This document shows, piece by piece, positions 16,851 to 24,124 of a DNA stretch of 31,364 nt (positions are counted from its first letter, which is position 1; each line of letters begins with the position of its first letter). This DNA comes from a virus. The notes under the pieces were generated by a model that was not told the DNA's origin, searched no databases, and was given only the letters and a program-made list of their open reading frames with translations. The stretch is from positions 1 through 31,364 of the IMG/VR virus record IMGVR_UViG_3300047359_000108. The stretch is one strand, 5' to 3'. The translations under genes were made by a program, and so were the position numbers.

Positions 16851-18019
16851 CCGTAACGAATACGACTGCTCGTAACCAATACATTGTTACAGGCTCAACC
16901 GAGGATGAATTTGCGTACACGTTTGAGGTGTACGACAAGGATGACCTCGTTGTACTACAGAACAGCACGATTCTGTCAGAGGGCACTAACTACACTGTAA
17001 CTGGTGTTGGCCTTGATGGAGGCGGCACCGTTGTTCTGGAGTCTTATGCGACTCCCGGTGACGTTATCACCATCTATCGCAACATGGCGCTGGAACGTAC
17101 CACAGACTACCAGAACAGCGGTGACTTCCTAGCTGCCGAGGTTAACGAAGACTTCGACCGATTGTGGTTGGCTATACAACAGAACGCTACGACCGATGCG
17201 CGCTCTGTTAGAAAGCCGGTTCTTGATCTGGACTCCATTAACATGGAGCTACCAGTAGCATCTGGGCGCTCTCACAGGCTTCTAGGTTTTGACTCTACGG
17301 GTGCTGTTGAAGCCGTTGATTACCTGAAGGCTCAAGAAGTAACGATCCTGACTGAAGACACGTTCACGGGTGACGGCACTACAACAGCGTTCACCCTAAG
17401 CACTGCGCCGGTAACAGGCAGATTGCTGCAGATAACCATCGACGGAATCATGCAGGCTATTAGTTCCTACACGCTGTCTGGTCTGGTGGTTACATTTTCT
17501 GAGGCACCACCGTTCAACGCAGCTATCGAGGTGCGTAAGTTCATACGCAACGCTGACGTGATAGGTGACATCACAGAGGTTATTGCTGGTACAGGGTTGT
17601 CGGGCGGTGGCACTTCAGGCCCTGTGACTCTTAACATCGCTGACGATGGAGTGGGGGCGGATCAACTGGCAAGCAATGCAGTGGTCACAGACTCTATTGT
17701 TGATGATGCAGTAACAGCAGCCAAGATTGCTTCTGAGCCTGTAACGGTTGGCATAACGTCAGTAGTTACCAGTACAAGCATAACAGCTACAGTTAACACG
17801 CACGTCTACGTTGATACTGCTGGGCAAACTATCACACTCCCCGCCTCACCAGCTATAGGTCAACGAGTCCTGATTACAGTAGGTAATTTCACCGATACAG
17901 TGGTGGGTAGGAACGGGTCAAACATAATGAGCAGTGCGTCTGACTTCACAATGGATGCGGCGTATCTCTCCATACAATTCATATACACAGATGCAACTCA
18001 AGGGTGGGTAATGTCATGA
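16847..18019 (+). CDS. Tail fibre protein with T7 gp17-type N-terminal anchor
   Basis: This 390-residue protein carries the T7 tail-fibre N-terminal domain that fixes a fibre to the tail. Residues about 1-130 show FAYTFEVYDKDDLVV, GTNYTVTGVGLDGGGTVVLES, GDVITIYRNMALERTTDYQ and FLAAEVNEDFDRLWLAIQQ. A second beta domain follows (TGDGTTTAFTLSTAPVTG, about 170-240), then GTGLSGGG and a helical ADQLASNAVVTDSIVDDAVTAAKIA repeat that should form a trimeric stalk, then a C-terminal beta domain. It is short for a complete fibre, so the neighbouring adhesin-like genes probably supply the tips. GGAGG lies upstream, and the start overlaps the previous stop as ATGA. Confidence 0.87.
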   Translation: MTVTNTTARNQYIVTGSTEDEFAYTFEVYDKDDLVVLQNSTILSEGTNYTVTGVGLDGGGTVVLESYATPGDVITIYRNMALERTTDYQNSGDFLAAEVNEDFDRLWLAIQQNATTDARSVRKPVLDLDSINMELPVASGRSHRLLGFDSTGAVEAVDYLKAQEVTILTEDTFTGDGTTTAFTLSTAPVTGRLLQITIDGIMQAISSYTLSGLVVTFSEAPPFNAAIEVRKFIRNADVIGDITEVIAGTGLSGGGTSGPVTLNIADDGVGADQLASNAVVTDSIVDDAVTAAKIASEPVTVGITSVVTSTSITATVNTHVYVDTAGQTITLPASPAIGQRVLITVGNFTDTVVGRNGSNIMSSASDFTMDAAYLSIQFIYTDATQGWVMS

Positions 18020-18828
18020 GCAACTTTACAGATTTTATTAGCGGTGGTGGCTCTGCGTCATTTCCCACAATATTTTTACACAAGTCACAGACATGGGTTC
18101 CGCCTCAAGACGGCAACATAATGATCCACGTTATTGGTGCTGGCGGTAGTGGCTCTGGAACCGGCAACACCGGCGACATACAAAGCGGTGGGGCAGGAGG
18201 TTATTGCAGAAAGGACTCTTTAGCCGTTACTACTTCCGGCTCATTCACTGTTGTTATTGGCGCAGGTGGAGCGTCGGTAAAAGGAGCAGTAGGTGCTGGT
18301 GTAGATGGAGGCACTACAACCGTTTCAGGTACAGGACTAAGCGCCACATTAACGGCTACTGGTGGAGCCGGAGGAACTTTAACAAACGGAGCCTTTACTA
18401 ACGGCGGCGTAGGATCAAATGGAGACTTAAATACTACAGGTGGACGCGGCGGTTATTATAAAGGTGGTGGCGCTGTTGGTTTATTAGGGACGGGTAATGA
18501 CGGTACTGGTACCAGCATTTACGCTGGTATTGGCGGTGACTGTGACATAGTGGGTGATTTTTATTCCTCTAGTTTAGGTCAAATATCTGGCAGTCTTGGA
18601 TCTCAGAACGTGGTAGCTCATACCACTTATGACAATGCAGTAGGAGATGCGTCGGCGGGTCCGTTAGCAGGAGCAGGGAGTGCGTATACTAATACTGTTC
18701 TGTACCCCGGTAATTGCCACGCAGCAATAGGCGGCGGGGGTGGTTGGAGTTTTTCTAGTTCTGCCAATAACTACATTCTTTCAGGCCGTGGTGGTGAAGG
18801 CTGTGTTGTTATCCAGTACATACCGTAA
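18016..18828 (+). CDS. Glycine-rich adhesin-like tail protein 1
   Basis: This 270-residue protein starts in an ATGA overlap with the fibre stop. A GTG at 18004 is possible but lacks support. The N-terminus (FTDFISGGGSASFPTIFLHKSQTWVPPQDGNIMIHVIGAGG) leads into a domain with many GGAGG, GGxG and GGRGG repeats and ends with GRGGEGCVVIQYIP. This is the glycine-rich domain found in phage receptor-binding proteins. In the gp38 adhesin of Salmonella phage S16 such repeats form polyglycine II helices; a similar fold here is inference. Coupling to the fibre-anchor gene suggests it decorates the fibre tip. Confidence 0.78.
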   Translation: MSNFTDFISGGGSASFPTIFLHKSQTWVPPQDGNIMIHVIGAGGSGSGTGNTGDIQSGGAGGYCRKDSLAVTTSGSFTVVIGAGGASVKGAVGAGVDGGTTTVSGTGLSATLTATGGAGGTLTNGAFTNGGVGSNGDLNTTGGRGGYYKGGGAVGLLGTGNDGTGTSIYAGIGGDCDIVGDFYSSSLGQISGSLGSQNVVAHTTYDNAVGDASAGPLAGAGSAYTNTVLYPGNCHAAIGGGGGWSFSSSANNYILSGRGGEGCVVIQYIP

Positions 18829-18838
18829 GGAGATTTAA

Positions 18839-19135
18839 GTGAAATACAATATTAAAGATGCTGACGGTAACATCACAAATACCATCATTGCTGATGCTGA
18901 CTTTGTTGAGGCTAACTTTGACCACTATGAGTTATGCGTTGAACCTACGCCTCCAGAGCCTACAGCAGAAGAAGCTGGTCGCATGTGGCGTGATATGGAG
19001 TTAGCTGTTACAGACAAAGCAGCACAGACCCCAGACTGGCCTAACAGAGATAACATCTTAACGTATCGTCAGGCACTACGGGATTGGCCCAGCACGTCAG
19101 ACTTCCCAGCTACTCGTCCAGAATTAGGAGCGTAA
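18839..19135 (+). CDS. Probable tail fibre assembly / chaperone protein
   Basis: This 98-residue protein begins with GTG 18839, served by AAGGAGA (18828-18834). The N-terminus is a small beta unit (KYNIKDADGNITNTIIAD) and the C-terminal half holds MWRDMELAVTDKAAQTPDW followed by ILTYRQALRDWP and a DFP element. This R-x-x-LR-DWP pattern is typical of phage tail assembly chaperones (XkdW-like or APC families) encoded next to fibre genes. It lies between an adhesin-like gene and the tailspike gene, which fits a folding or assembly helper. It is non-structural by family expectation. Confidence 0.68.
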   Translation: MKYNIKDADGNITNTIIADADFVEANFDHYELCVEPTPPEPTAEEAGRMWRDMELAVTDKAAQTPDWPNRDNILTYRQALRDWPSTSDFPATRPELGA

Positions 19136-19136
19136 A

Positions 19137-20813
19137 ATGGCTTTAACAAAAGCACACAACCGGCTTGTATCTGGATCAACGAAAAACGTCGTTGACTACG
19201 GTGCAACTGGTGACGGCAGTACGGATGACACCACTGCTATACAGGCGACTATCACAGCTACCTACGGCGACGAGGTAAGCACTGGTAATACCCTGAACCT
19301 CCCTCGCGGTGTGTTTAAGACTAGCGAAACCATTGAGATCAACAACAGCGCCCAGACGTTCGATGTTGACAACATAACCCTGCAGGGAGCGGGGAGACAG
19401 AGCACTGTCATTGACGCTGCTGCGTCTACGTCAGGGCCGGGTATCGAGTTAGTCCACAGTATCTTTAACAACATCTCTGACCTAACGGTACTAAACGCTA
19501 AAACGTCTGGTATCAACGTCGAGGCTGTAGGTAACACGTCTCCGGGTCAGCGCACTAACTTCGAGAGAGTGCAGGTTAAAGGGGATCATGAGGTTGCTGG
19601 TCGCGGTACTGATGGCTTTGCGTTCGAGCGATCCTACTTGTGCAAGGTGTCACAGTGTAACGCAGAGGAAAACACGCAAAACGGGTTCTATCATAACTTC
19701 GAGATCCACACCTCATGGCTGCTGGAAAACAACTACGGCAGACTAAACGGTACGCCTAGTGATGTGACGGATACGATCACCGCTACTAGTGGTCAGACTG
19801 TCTTTACCTACACGTTCCCAACTACAGCGAATGGCGACATTACTGTATACAACTCTACGCTGAATCCGGCATTAGACACTCCGCTAGTGCAGGGCGTTGA
19901 TTACAACGTGACTACCTTGGGCGCTTCTGGCGGTACTATTACCCTAACGTCTGGCGCTACCGCTGGGCACGTCTACAAGATAACAACGAAGTTCTATTCA
20001 GGCGCGGGATACAAGAGCGACTTTAATGTTTACTCGGCTTATGTAGCTAACGCATCTGACGAAAACCGATACGGCTACCACATGCTAGGCAACCGTGGTG
20101 TGTCTCTGATTTCCAATGGCGCTGAGTTCAATGCCCGGTCGGGCTTCTACTTCGAGGGTTCGTCCAGCTACGAGATCAACTGGCTATCGGGTATGGGTAA
20201 TACCTGTGGTGGCAATAACAAGCAGAACAGCGGTTTCGCTAACCACACCCACGTTAAAGCAAATGACAACATTACAAACTTCGTGGTGCAGAAGCAGCCT
20301 GTATCCTTTTCTACAGGCATTGCTAACACCTATGACTTCATCGCTGCGGGACAGGGCGCTAAGTTAGTTCTCGAAGATCCGCTGATGTACAACTCAGGGG
20401 CGAGGGCGTTTGATAGCGGCTTCATCCAGACAAACTACACTGCACCCAAGCTGATCTACAGCAAGGCGTTCTCTGCATCTGTGGCAGAAACACTGACTGC
20501 GCTAGACAGTTCGCTGGGCACAAGCAACGATTTCTCAGGTGAGATACTTATTACTGCCTGTAACAGTGCATTCGGAGCGACAGGGTCTATCGGCTCGGCC
20601 ATCTACAAGCTGTTAATTAGTAAGACTGCCGTGGCTGGTGAGCAAGTTGTCGAGATCGCCAAGTTAGGATTGGTGGCAGGATTGTCTGCTAACCACCCCT
20701 CGTTTACATTTACTGTATCGTCAGGGAACCTTGTGGCTACGCCCGTTGGCTCTACTGCTGGCAACTTCTGGTTCGCGCTAGAGAAGGTCGGCGGCAACTT
20801 CATTTTTGAATAA
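19137..20813 (+). CDS. Tailspike with pectate-lyase-type beta-helix
   Basis: This 558-residue protein has the classic phage tailspike start: VVDYGATGDGSTDDTTAIQ (residues about 18-36) and LNLPRGVFKTSETIEI, the entry to a right-handed beta-helix of the Pectate_lyase_3 type. Helical rungs follow with Asn- and Ser-rich turns. At about residues 208-287 a separate beta domain interrupts the helix (FTYTFPTTANGDITVYN, VQGVDYNVTTLGASGGTITL). The helix continues at YHMLGNRGVSLISNGAEF. The last 120 residues look like a beta-sandwich trimerisation domain. It probably binds or cleaves a surface polysaccharide; catalytic acids cannot be assigned by eye. AGGAG lies upstream of the ATG. Confidence 0.85.
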   Translation: MALTKAHNRLVSGSTKNVVDYGATGDGSTDDTTAIQATITATYGDEVSTGNTLNLPRGVFKTSETIEINNSAQTFDVDNITLQGAGRQSTVIDAAASTSGPGIELVHSIFNNISDLTVLNAKTSGINVEAVGNTSPGQRTNFERVQVKGDHEVAGRGTDGFAFERSYLCKVSQCNAEENTQNGFYHNFEIHTSWLLENNYGRLNGTPSDVTDTITATSGQTVFTYTFPTTANGDITVYNSTLNPALDTPLVQGVDYNVTTLGASGGTITLTSGATAGHVYKITTKFYSGAGYKSDFNVYSAYVANASDENRYGYHMLGNRGVSLISNGAEFNARSGFYFEGSSSYEINWLSGMGNTCGGNNKQNSGFANHTHVKANDNITNFVVQKQPVSFSTGIANTYDFIAAGQGAKLVLEDPLMYNSGARAFDSGFIQTNYTAPKLIYSKAFSASVAETLTALDSSLGTSNDFSGEILITACNSAFGATGSIGSAIYKLLISKTAVAGEQVVEIAKLGLVAGLSANHPSFTFTVSSGNLVATPVGSTAGNFWFALEKVGGNFIFE

Positions 20814-20822
20814 GGACTGACT

Positions 20823-21077
20823 ATGAGTTTTGCACAAAACGATTTGCACGCCATTGGTGGCTCTGCTGACGGCAAGGTCACATGGGAATACACGACCGAT
20901 AACACCCCGAGTGAGGTGGCTAATGAGGCTAACTACTTCGGCTGGGCATCTAGCCTGCTGTCGGTAGGTGACACGCTGTTCATCAAGTCAGGACAACCGC
21001 TCGGCATTAGCGCGGTTATAACGCAAAGCGACGGTAACCAAGTTCAACTTGGGTCTGTTGCAGAAATCACAATTTAG
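20823..21077 (+). CDS. Small structural protein, relative of the post-capsid protein at 6252
   Basis: This 84-residue protein has an AAGGA ribosome site in TAAGGACTGACT before the ATG. It contains KVTWEYTTDNTPSEVANEANYFGWASSLLSVGDTLFI, matching the layout of the protein at 6252 (YxTxD, ANYF, L-x-V-x-D-x-x-F-I) and ending in Val/Ile-rich strands. Such proteins occur beside phage tail or head genes; their role is unknown. Because it sits within the host-recognition cassette, it may be a virion surface or fibre-base protein. Confidence 0.72.
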   Translation: MSFAQNDLHAIGGSADGKVTWEYTTDNTPSEVANEANYFGWASSLLSVGDTLFIKSGQPLGISAVITQSDGNQVQLGSVAEITI

Positions 21078-21088
21078 AGAGGTTCAAG

Positions 21089-21361
21089 ATGGGTAATCCA
21101 TTCAGAGGTGTAGACGGTCAGTTAAACGGTAGCGTCTACGACATGGTCCCGGTTACACCTGCAGACGGGTCGGACAACGTAGGCACTGGTAACATTGCCA
21201 TCGGTCTATACATTACGGGTGAGGGTGATGTTTCGTTCCACACTAAGGACGGTGTGACTCGGACTGTTACTGTACCTGCTAATTTCTATCTGATCTGCTC
21301 GGTGAAGCGAGTCCTCAGTACAGGGACTACTGCCACCGGCATCCACGCACTGGTGGTCTAA
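21089..21361 (+). CDS. Spike base protein, similar to GTA Rcc01079 family
   Basis: This 90-residue protein shows the pattern YDMVPVTPADGSD, then NIAIGLYITGEGDVSFHTKDG, TVTVPANFYLI and VKRVLSTGTTATGIHALVV. This closely follows the spike-base family named after the Rhodobacter gene transfer agent protein Rcc01079 (pattern from memory). It should form a small beta-barrel at the base of a spike or fibre. It is encoded between another small structural protein and a glycine-rich adhesin-like protein and ends directly against the next ATG, so the three are probably co-translated. The family call is fairly secure; the virion position is inferred. Confidence 0.72.
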   Translation: MGNPFRGVDGQLNGSVYDMVPVTPADGSDNVGTGNIAIGLYITGEGDVSFHTKDGVTRTVTVPANFYLICSVKRVLSTGTTATGIHALVV

Positions 21362-22243
21362 ATGCTTAGTGCTAACGTAAGCGCGTTTTCCGTAGGCAAA
21401 GCTGTTGGTGCCTTTGCTAACCGCTCCGTGCCGCAAGAGCTTTCATATGTTGTCGTTGCTGGCGGAGGGGCTGGTGGTGGCAGCAATGTAGACTCCCAGT
21501 TTATTGGTGGTGGTGGTGGTGCTGGTGGCTTGTTGTCTTCTGCGGTTTTTAGTTTTGAACTTGCAACAGCATACGCTTTAACTATTGGTAGTGGCGGCGC
21601 TTTGTATAACAACAATGGTAGCACTTCAACTTTTCACAATATAACCGCTATCGGTGGCGGTGCAGGAGCGCCGCGAGGCCTTTTTGCAAACAATGGCGGT
21701 TCTGGTGGTGGTGCCGGGTATCAAGGGTCTAATCGCGGGTTAGGAACTGAAGGCCAAGGCAATGACGGCGGTAACGGTTTAAATAGTTCTGGATTTCATG
21801 GCGGTGGCGGTGGCGGTGGCGCTGGGGCTGTAGGAGGAAATGCAGATACTACTAGGGCGGGTAGTGGTGGTGATGGTCTTAATATTACTCTCGCTTCCTT
21901 TACATCGGGCTACCTTGCAGGCGGCGGCGGAGGTAGTCGATACGACTATAACGACAACTGGGGGTATGGCGGTACAGGCGGCGGCGGTCGCGGTGCTGAT
22001 AGAAATACCAATGCTGTCTCAGGCACAACAAATACGGGCGGCGGGGGCGGCGGTGGCGGTTCTGCAAGTGGGGTTACTGGTTGGTCAGCACCCGGAGGTT
22101 CAGGGGTCGTAATTTTAGTTTATCCTGAGAGCTTTACAGCTACGCTTACTGTTGGCGTTACATCATCCACTATTATTTCTTCTGGTTTCAAAAAAACTAC
22201 AATTACAGCCGCCGGCCCATCTGACACAGTAACCTTTGGATAA
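21362..22243 (+). CDS. Glycine-rich adhesin-like tail protein 2
   Basis: This 293-residue protein starts immediately after the spike-base stop. Residues about 25-255 are dominated by runs of Gly (GGGAGGG, GGGGGAGG, GGGGGGGAGA), spaced by short aromatic or hydroxyl loops, and close with APGGSGVVILVYPE, the usual end of phage glycine-rich domains. The C-terminus (FTATLTVGVTSS...GPSDTVTFG) is a short beta segment. It differs from glycine-rich protein 1 by longer Gly runs. Its DNA is full of GGT and GGC triplet repeats, so length variation without frameshift is possible. A receptor-contact role is inferred from the domain type. Confidence 0.78.
   Translation: MLSANVSAFSVGKAVGAFANRSVPQELSYVVVAGGGAGGGSNVDSQFIGGGGGAGGLLSSAVFSFELATAYALTIGSGGALYNNNGSTSTFHNITAIGGGAGAPRGLFANNGGSGGGAGYQGSNRGLGTEGQGNDGGNGLNSSGFHGGGGGGGAGAVGGNADTTRAGSGGDGLNITLASFTSGYLAGGGGGSRYDYNDNWGYGGTGGGGRGADRNTNAVSGTTNTGGGGGGGGSASGVTGWSAPGGSGVVILVYPESFTATLTVGVTSSTIISSGFKKTTITAAGPSDTVTFG
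21506..22060 (+). repeat. GGT/GGC triplet repeat tracts encoding polyglycine
   Basis: In-frame microsatellites lie within the glycine-rich gene: (GGT)5 at 21506-21520, (GGCGGT)3 at 21800-21817, and a mixed GGC/GGT/GGG tract around 22037-22060. All change length in threes, so slippage would lengthen or shorten Gly runs rather than break the frame. Confidence 0.75.
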
Positions 22244-22248
22244 ACACT

Positions 22249-22599
22249 ATGGCGCATTACGCAATCTTAGATAGCAATAACATAGTCACTCAGGTCTTCG
22301 TTGGTAAAGATGAGGGCGAAGGCGGCACCGATTGGGAGTCGTACTACGGAGCAAAGCGTACTAGCTACAACACACGCGGTGGCGTTCACTCTAGCGGAGG
22401 CACTCCTTTTCGGAAAAACTACGCGGGGATTGGCTATACATATGACTCAGTCCGCGACGCATTCATCCCTCCCAAGCCCTACCCTAGTTGGGTATTAGAT
22501 GAAGACACTTGTTTGTGGGAAGCGCCTGTACCTTATCCTGATGAGGGCTTCCACGAGTGGGATGAAGATAACGGTCAATGGGTAGAAATAGGAGACTGA
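22249..22599 (+). CDS. Conserved tail-fibre-region protein of the NYAGIGYTYD type
   Basis: This 116-residue protein begins AHYAILDSNNIVTQVFVG and contains FRKNYAGIGYTYD, AFIPPKPYPSWVLDE and LWEAPVPYPDE. I recognise this strongly conserved pattern from small proteins of cyanophages and other marine viruses, usually near tail-fibre genes. No catalytic motif is visible and its function is unknown. Aromatic, proline-rich repeats suggest a compact beta protein of the virion. It ends one base before the next start codon. The resemblance is one of the better hints that the virus comes from an aquatic setting. Confidence 0.78.
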   Translation: MAHYAILDSNNIVTQVFVGKDEGEGGTDWESYYGAKRTSYNTRGGVHSSGGTPFRKNYAGIGYTYDSVRDAFIPPKPYPSWVLDEDTCLWEAPVPYPDEGFHEWDEDNGQWVEIGD

Positions 22600-22600
22600 C

Positions 22601-22750
22601 ATGGAATACATAATACTGGCCTTTAACATAGTGACGGCTGCTATAGCTATAGCGTCGGTCATCTGTGCAACAACGACTGCACCACAGGACAAGCCGTGGG
22701 CAATCACGGTGTACAAGATCCTGAACAAGATCGCGCTGAACAATGAGTGA
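22601..22750 (+). CDS. Small membrane protein (49 residues)
   Basis: A 49-codon frame starts at ATG 22601, with AGGAG (22589-22593) ideally placed in the end of the previous gene. Residues about 4-27 are one hydrophobic segment (IILAFNIVTAAIAIASVICA), followed by a short polar tail containing KPWAITVYKILNKIALN. Such single-pass proteins are common just before phage lysis genes. It might be a holin-like or envelope accessory protein, but nothing specific proves it. Its end overlaps the following gene start by 8 bases. Confidence 0.7.
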   Translation: MEYIILAFNIVTAAIAIASVICATTTAPQDKPWAITVYKILNKIALNNE

Positions 22751-23024
22751 GAGCTTGCTTGATAGGATTGGTGTGTCTGGTTACAACAAACCAAAGAGGA
22801 CACCGAAGCATCCGACCAAGTCGCACGTCGTTGTGGCTAAAGAGGGTGATAAGGTAAAGACTATCCGTTACGGTCAGCAAGGTGTAAGCGGCTCCCCTCC
22901 CAGCAAGAGTGAGTCTGAATCGGCAAGGAATCGGCGTGCATCGTTCAAGGCGAGACACGCAAGGAACATCCGCAGGGGCAAGATGTCTGCGGCATATTGG
23001 GCTAACAAGAGTAAATGGACATGA
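22743..23024 (+). CDS. Basic conserved phage protein (KSKW-ending family)
   Basis: This 93-residue basic protein contains HVVVAKEGDKVKTIRYGQQGVSG, then RNRRASFKARHARNIRRGKMSAAYWANKSKW. I recognise this as a common phage family of unknown function (likely the DUF6321-type family, from memory). The Arg/Lys-rich second half suggests nucleic-acid contact. Its start is inside the end of the 49-residue gene, and its stop overlaps the next ATG as ATGA. It and the next small basic protein occur together often enough, in my recollection, to be partners. Confidence 0.78.
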   Translation: MSESLLDRIGVSGYNKPKRTPKHPTKSHVVVAKEGDKVKTIRYGQQGVSGSPPSKSESESARNRRASFKARHARNIRRGKMSAAYWANKSKWT

Positions 23025-23173
23025 AGAAACCTAAGAAGGGTTTGTACTACAACATTATGAAGAAGCGTGAGCGTATTGCTGGCGGGTCTGGCGAGCGTAT
23101 GCGTAAGCCGGGGACTGCTGGGGCACCCACGGCGAAAGCGTTTAGGGAAAGTGCAAAGACAGCGAGAACTTAA
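23021..23173 (+). CDS. Small basic protein of the GLYYNI...GAPTAKAF family (50 residues)
   Basis: This 50-residue frame overlaps the previous stop (ATGA) and the next start (TAATG), strong evidence that it is translated. The sequence reads KKGLYYNIMKKRERI, then GSGERMRKPGTAGAPTAKAF and ESAKTA. This matches a very conserved small phage protein pattern that I know only as hypothetical. It is strongly basic (14 Lys/Arg in 50) and likely binds nucleic acid or is packaged in the virion; neither is shown by the sequence. Confidence 0.78.
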   Translation: MKKPKKGLYYNIMKKRERIAGGSGERMRKPGTAGAPTAKAFRESAKTART

Positions 23174-23406
23174 TGGACATGAACACGGCCTTCGATGTAG
23201 TTCTTGGTGGGCTGATGCTACTGGCGGGTTTCTTTATGAAAATCTTTTGGGACATGCTACAGAGTACGCGCGGGGAACTGTACGACATGGAGCGTAGATC
23301 GACCGAGACCTATGTACGCCGCGATGACTACCGGGTGGACATGGCTGAGCTACGGGATATGTTCAATAGGATCATGCTCAAGCTGGACGAGAAGGCAGAC
23401 AAGTGA
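23173..23406 (+). CDS. Holin-region membrane protein with coiled-coil tail
   Basis: This 77-residue protein starts in a TAATG overlap. Residues about 7-27 are hydrophobic (FDVVLGGLMLLAGFFMKIFWDM), and the remainder is a charged helix (MERRSTETYVRRDDYRVDMAELRDMF) likely to form a coiled coil. This layout is frequent in phage proteins encoded immediately before the holin and endolysin and sometimes annotated as holins. Alternatives are an antiholin or an envelope-linked accessory. The stop overlaps the next GTG start. Confidence 0.7.
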   Translation: MDMNTAFDVVLGGLMLLAGFFMKIFWDMLQSTRGELYDMERRSTETYVRRDDYRVDMAELRDMFNRIMLKLDEKADK

Positions 23407-23774
23407 GCTTCTTCAATGCCATAGGGCCGATCGCTGATCTGGGTAGAACGTGGATTGAGGGCAAGGTCGCCAAGACTAAAGCAAAGGCTGAGGCTGAGGC
23501 TGCGGTAATGATCAACCAATCCAAGAGCGCGGCTGACTGGGAAACCGCTATGGCTAGGGCTAGCAACACTAGCTGGAAAGACGAGTGGATAACCATTCTG
23601 TTTTCCATCCCCTTGGTTCTAGCATTCGTACCATCGGCTGTACCGTATGTCCGTGAGGGCTTCGCAGTTCTAGCGACCATGCCGCAGTGGTATCAGTACG
23701 GGTTGTCCGTGATCATCGCTGCATCGTTTGGCGTGAGGGGTGCGATAGGAATTATGAACAAGGTTAAGAAGTGA
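23403..23774 (+). CDS. Holin, GTA three-transmembrane type
   Basis: This 123-residue protein starts at GTG 23403, overlapping the previous TGA. The N-terminal 45 residues form a charged Lys/Ala/Glu helix. Then WKDEWITILFSIPLVLAFVPS, a second hydrophobic stretch FAVLATMP and a third SVIIAASFGVRGAIGI follow. This agrees with the family of three-segment holins first described for gene transfer agent release. It should form membrane lesions that let the peptidase reach the cell wall. The next gene encodes that peptidase. Confidence 0.75.
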   Translation: MSFFNAIGPIADLGRTWIEGKVAKTKAKAEAEAAVMINQSKSAADWETAMARASNTSWKDEWITILFSIPLVLAFVPSAVPYVREGFAVLATMPQWYQYGLSVIIAASFGVRGAIGIMNKVKK

Positions 23775-24121
23775 TGGACTATCTCTACTTCAAGCGTGAA
23801 GACTTCGACTGCCAAGAGACAGGCGAGAATAATGTCAGTAGTGACCTGATCCGAAAGGTTGACGAGCTACGCTCTGCTGTTGGTAGACCGCTGTACATCA
23901 CGTCTGGATACCGCTCTCCCCGTCATAGTTTAGAGGTGAAGAAGGCAAAGCCGGGTACCCATGCACAGGGTATTGCTTGTGACATCGCAGTGGCTAACGG
24001 GGTGGAGAGAAGACAGTTAGTGAAGCAGGCGTTTTACCTTGGCTTCACCGGCATAGGGATTCACAAAACATTCGTTCACGTCGATATGCGAGAGACAGAA
24101 CCCGTGCTATGGGTTTACTAG
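23774..24121 (+). CDS. Endolysin, peptidase M15-type (L,D- or D,D-peptidase)
   Basis: This 115-residue protein is a single-domain M15 metallopeptidase. YITSGYRSPRHSLEV at about residues 42-56 is the family's substrate-site region, THAQGIACDIAV supplies the first zinc His and Asp ligands, and KTFVHVDMR near the end supplies the third His. Length and motifs agree with the phage M15A peptidases that cut peptidoglycan cross-links. I chose ATG 23774, which overlaps the holin stop, over the GTG one codon earlier. No signal peptide is present, so export depends on the holin. Confidence 0.9.
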   Translation: MDYLYFKREDFDCQETGENNVSSDLIRKVDELRSAVGRPLYITSGYRSPRHSLEVKKAKPGTHAQGIACDIAVANGVERRQLVKQAFYLGFTGIGIHKTFVHVDMRETEPVLWVY

Positions 24122-24124
24122 GAC

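Noticed and set aside
21465-22060. CRISPR-like or tandem repeat array
   Set aside because: The repeats are irregular GGT/GGC codons of a polyglycine protein with no unique spacers.
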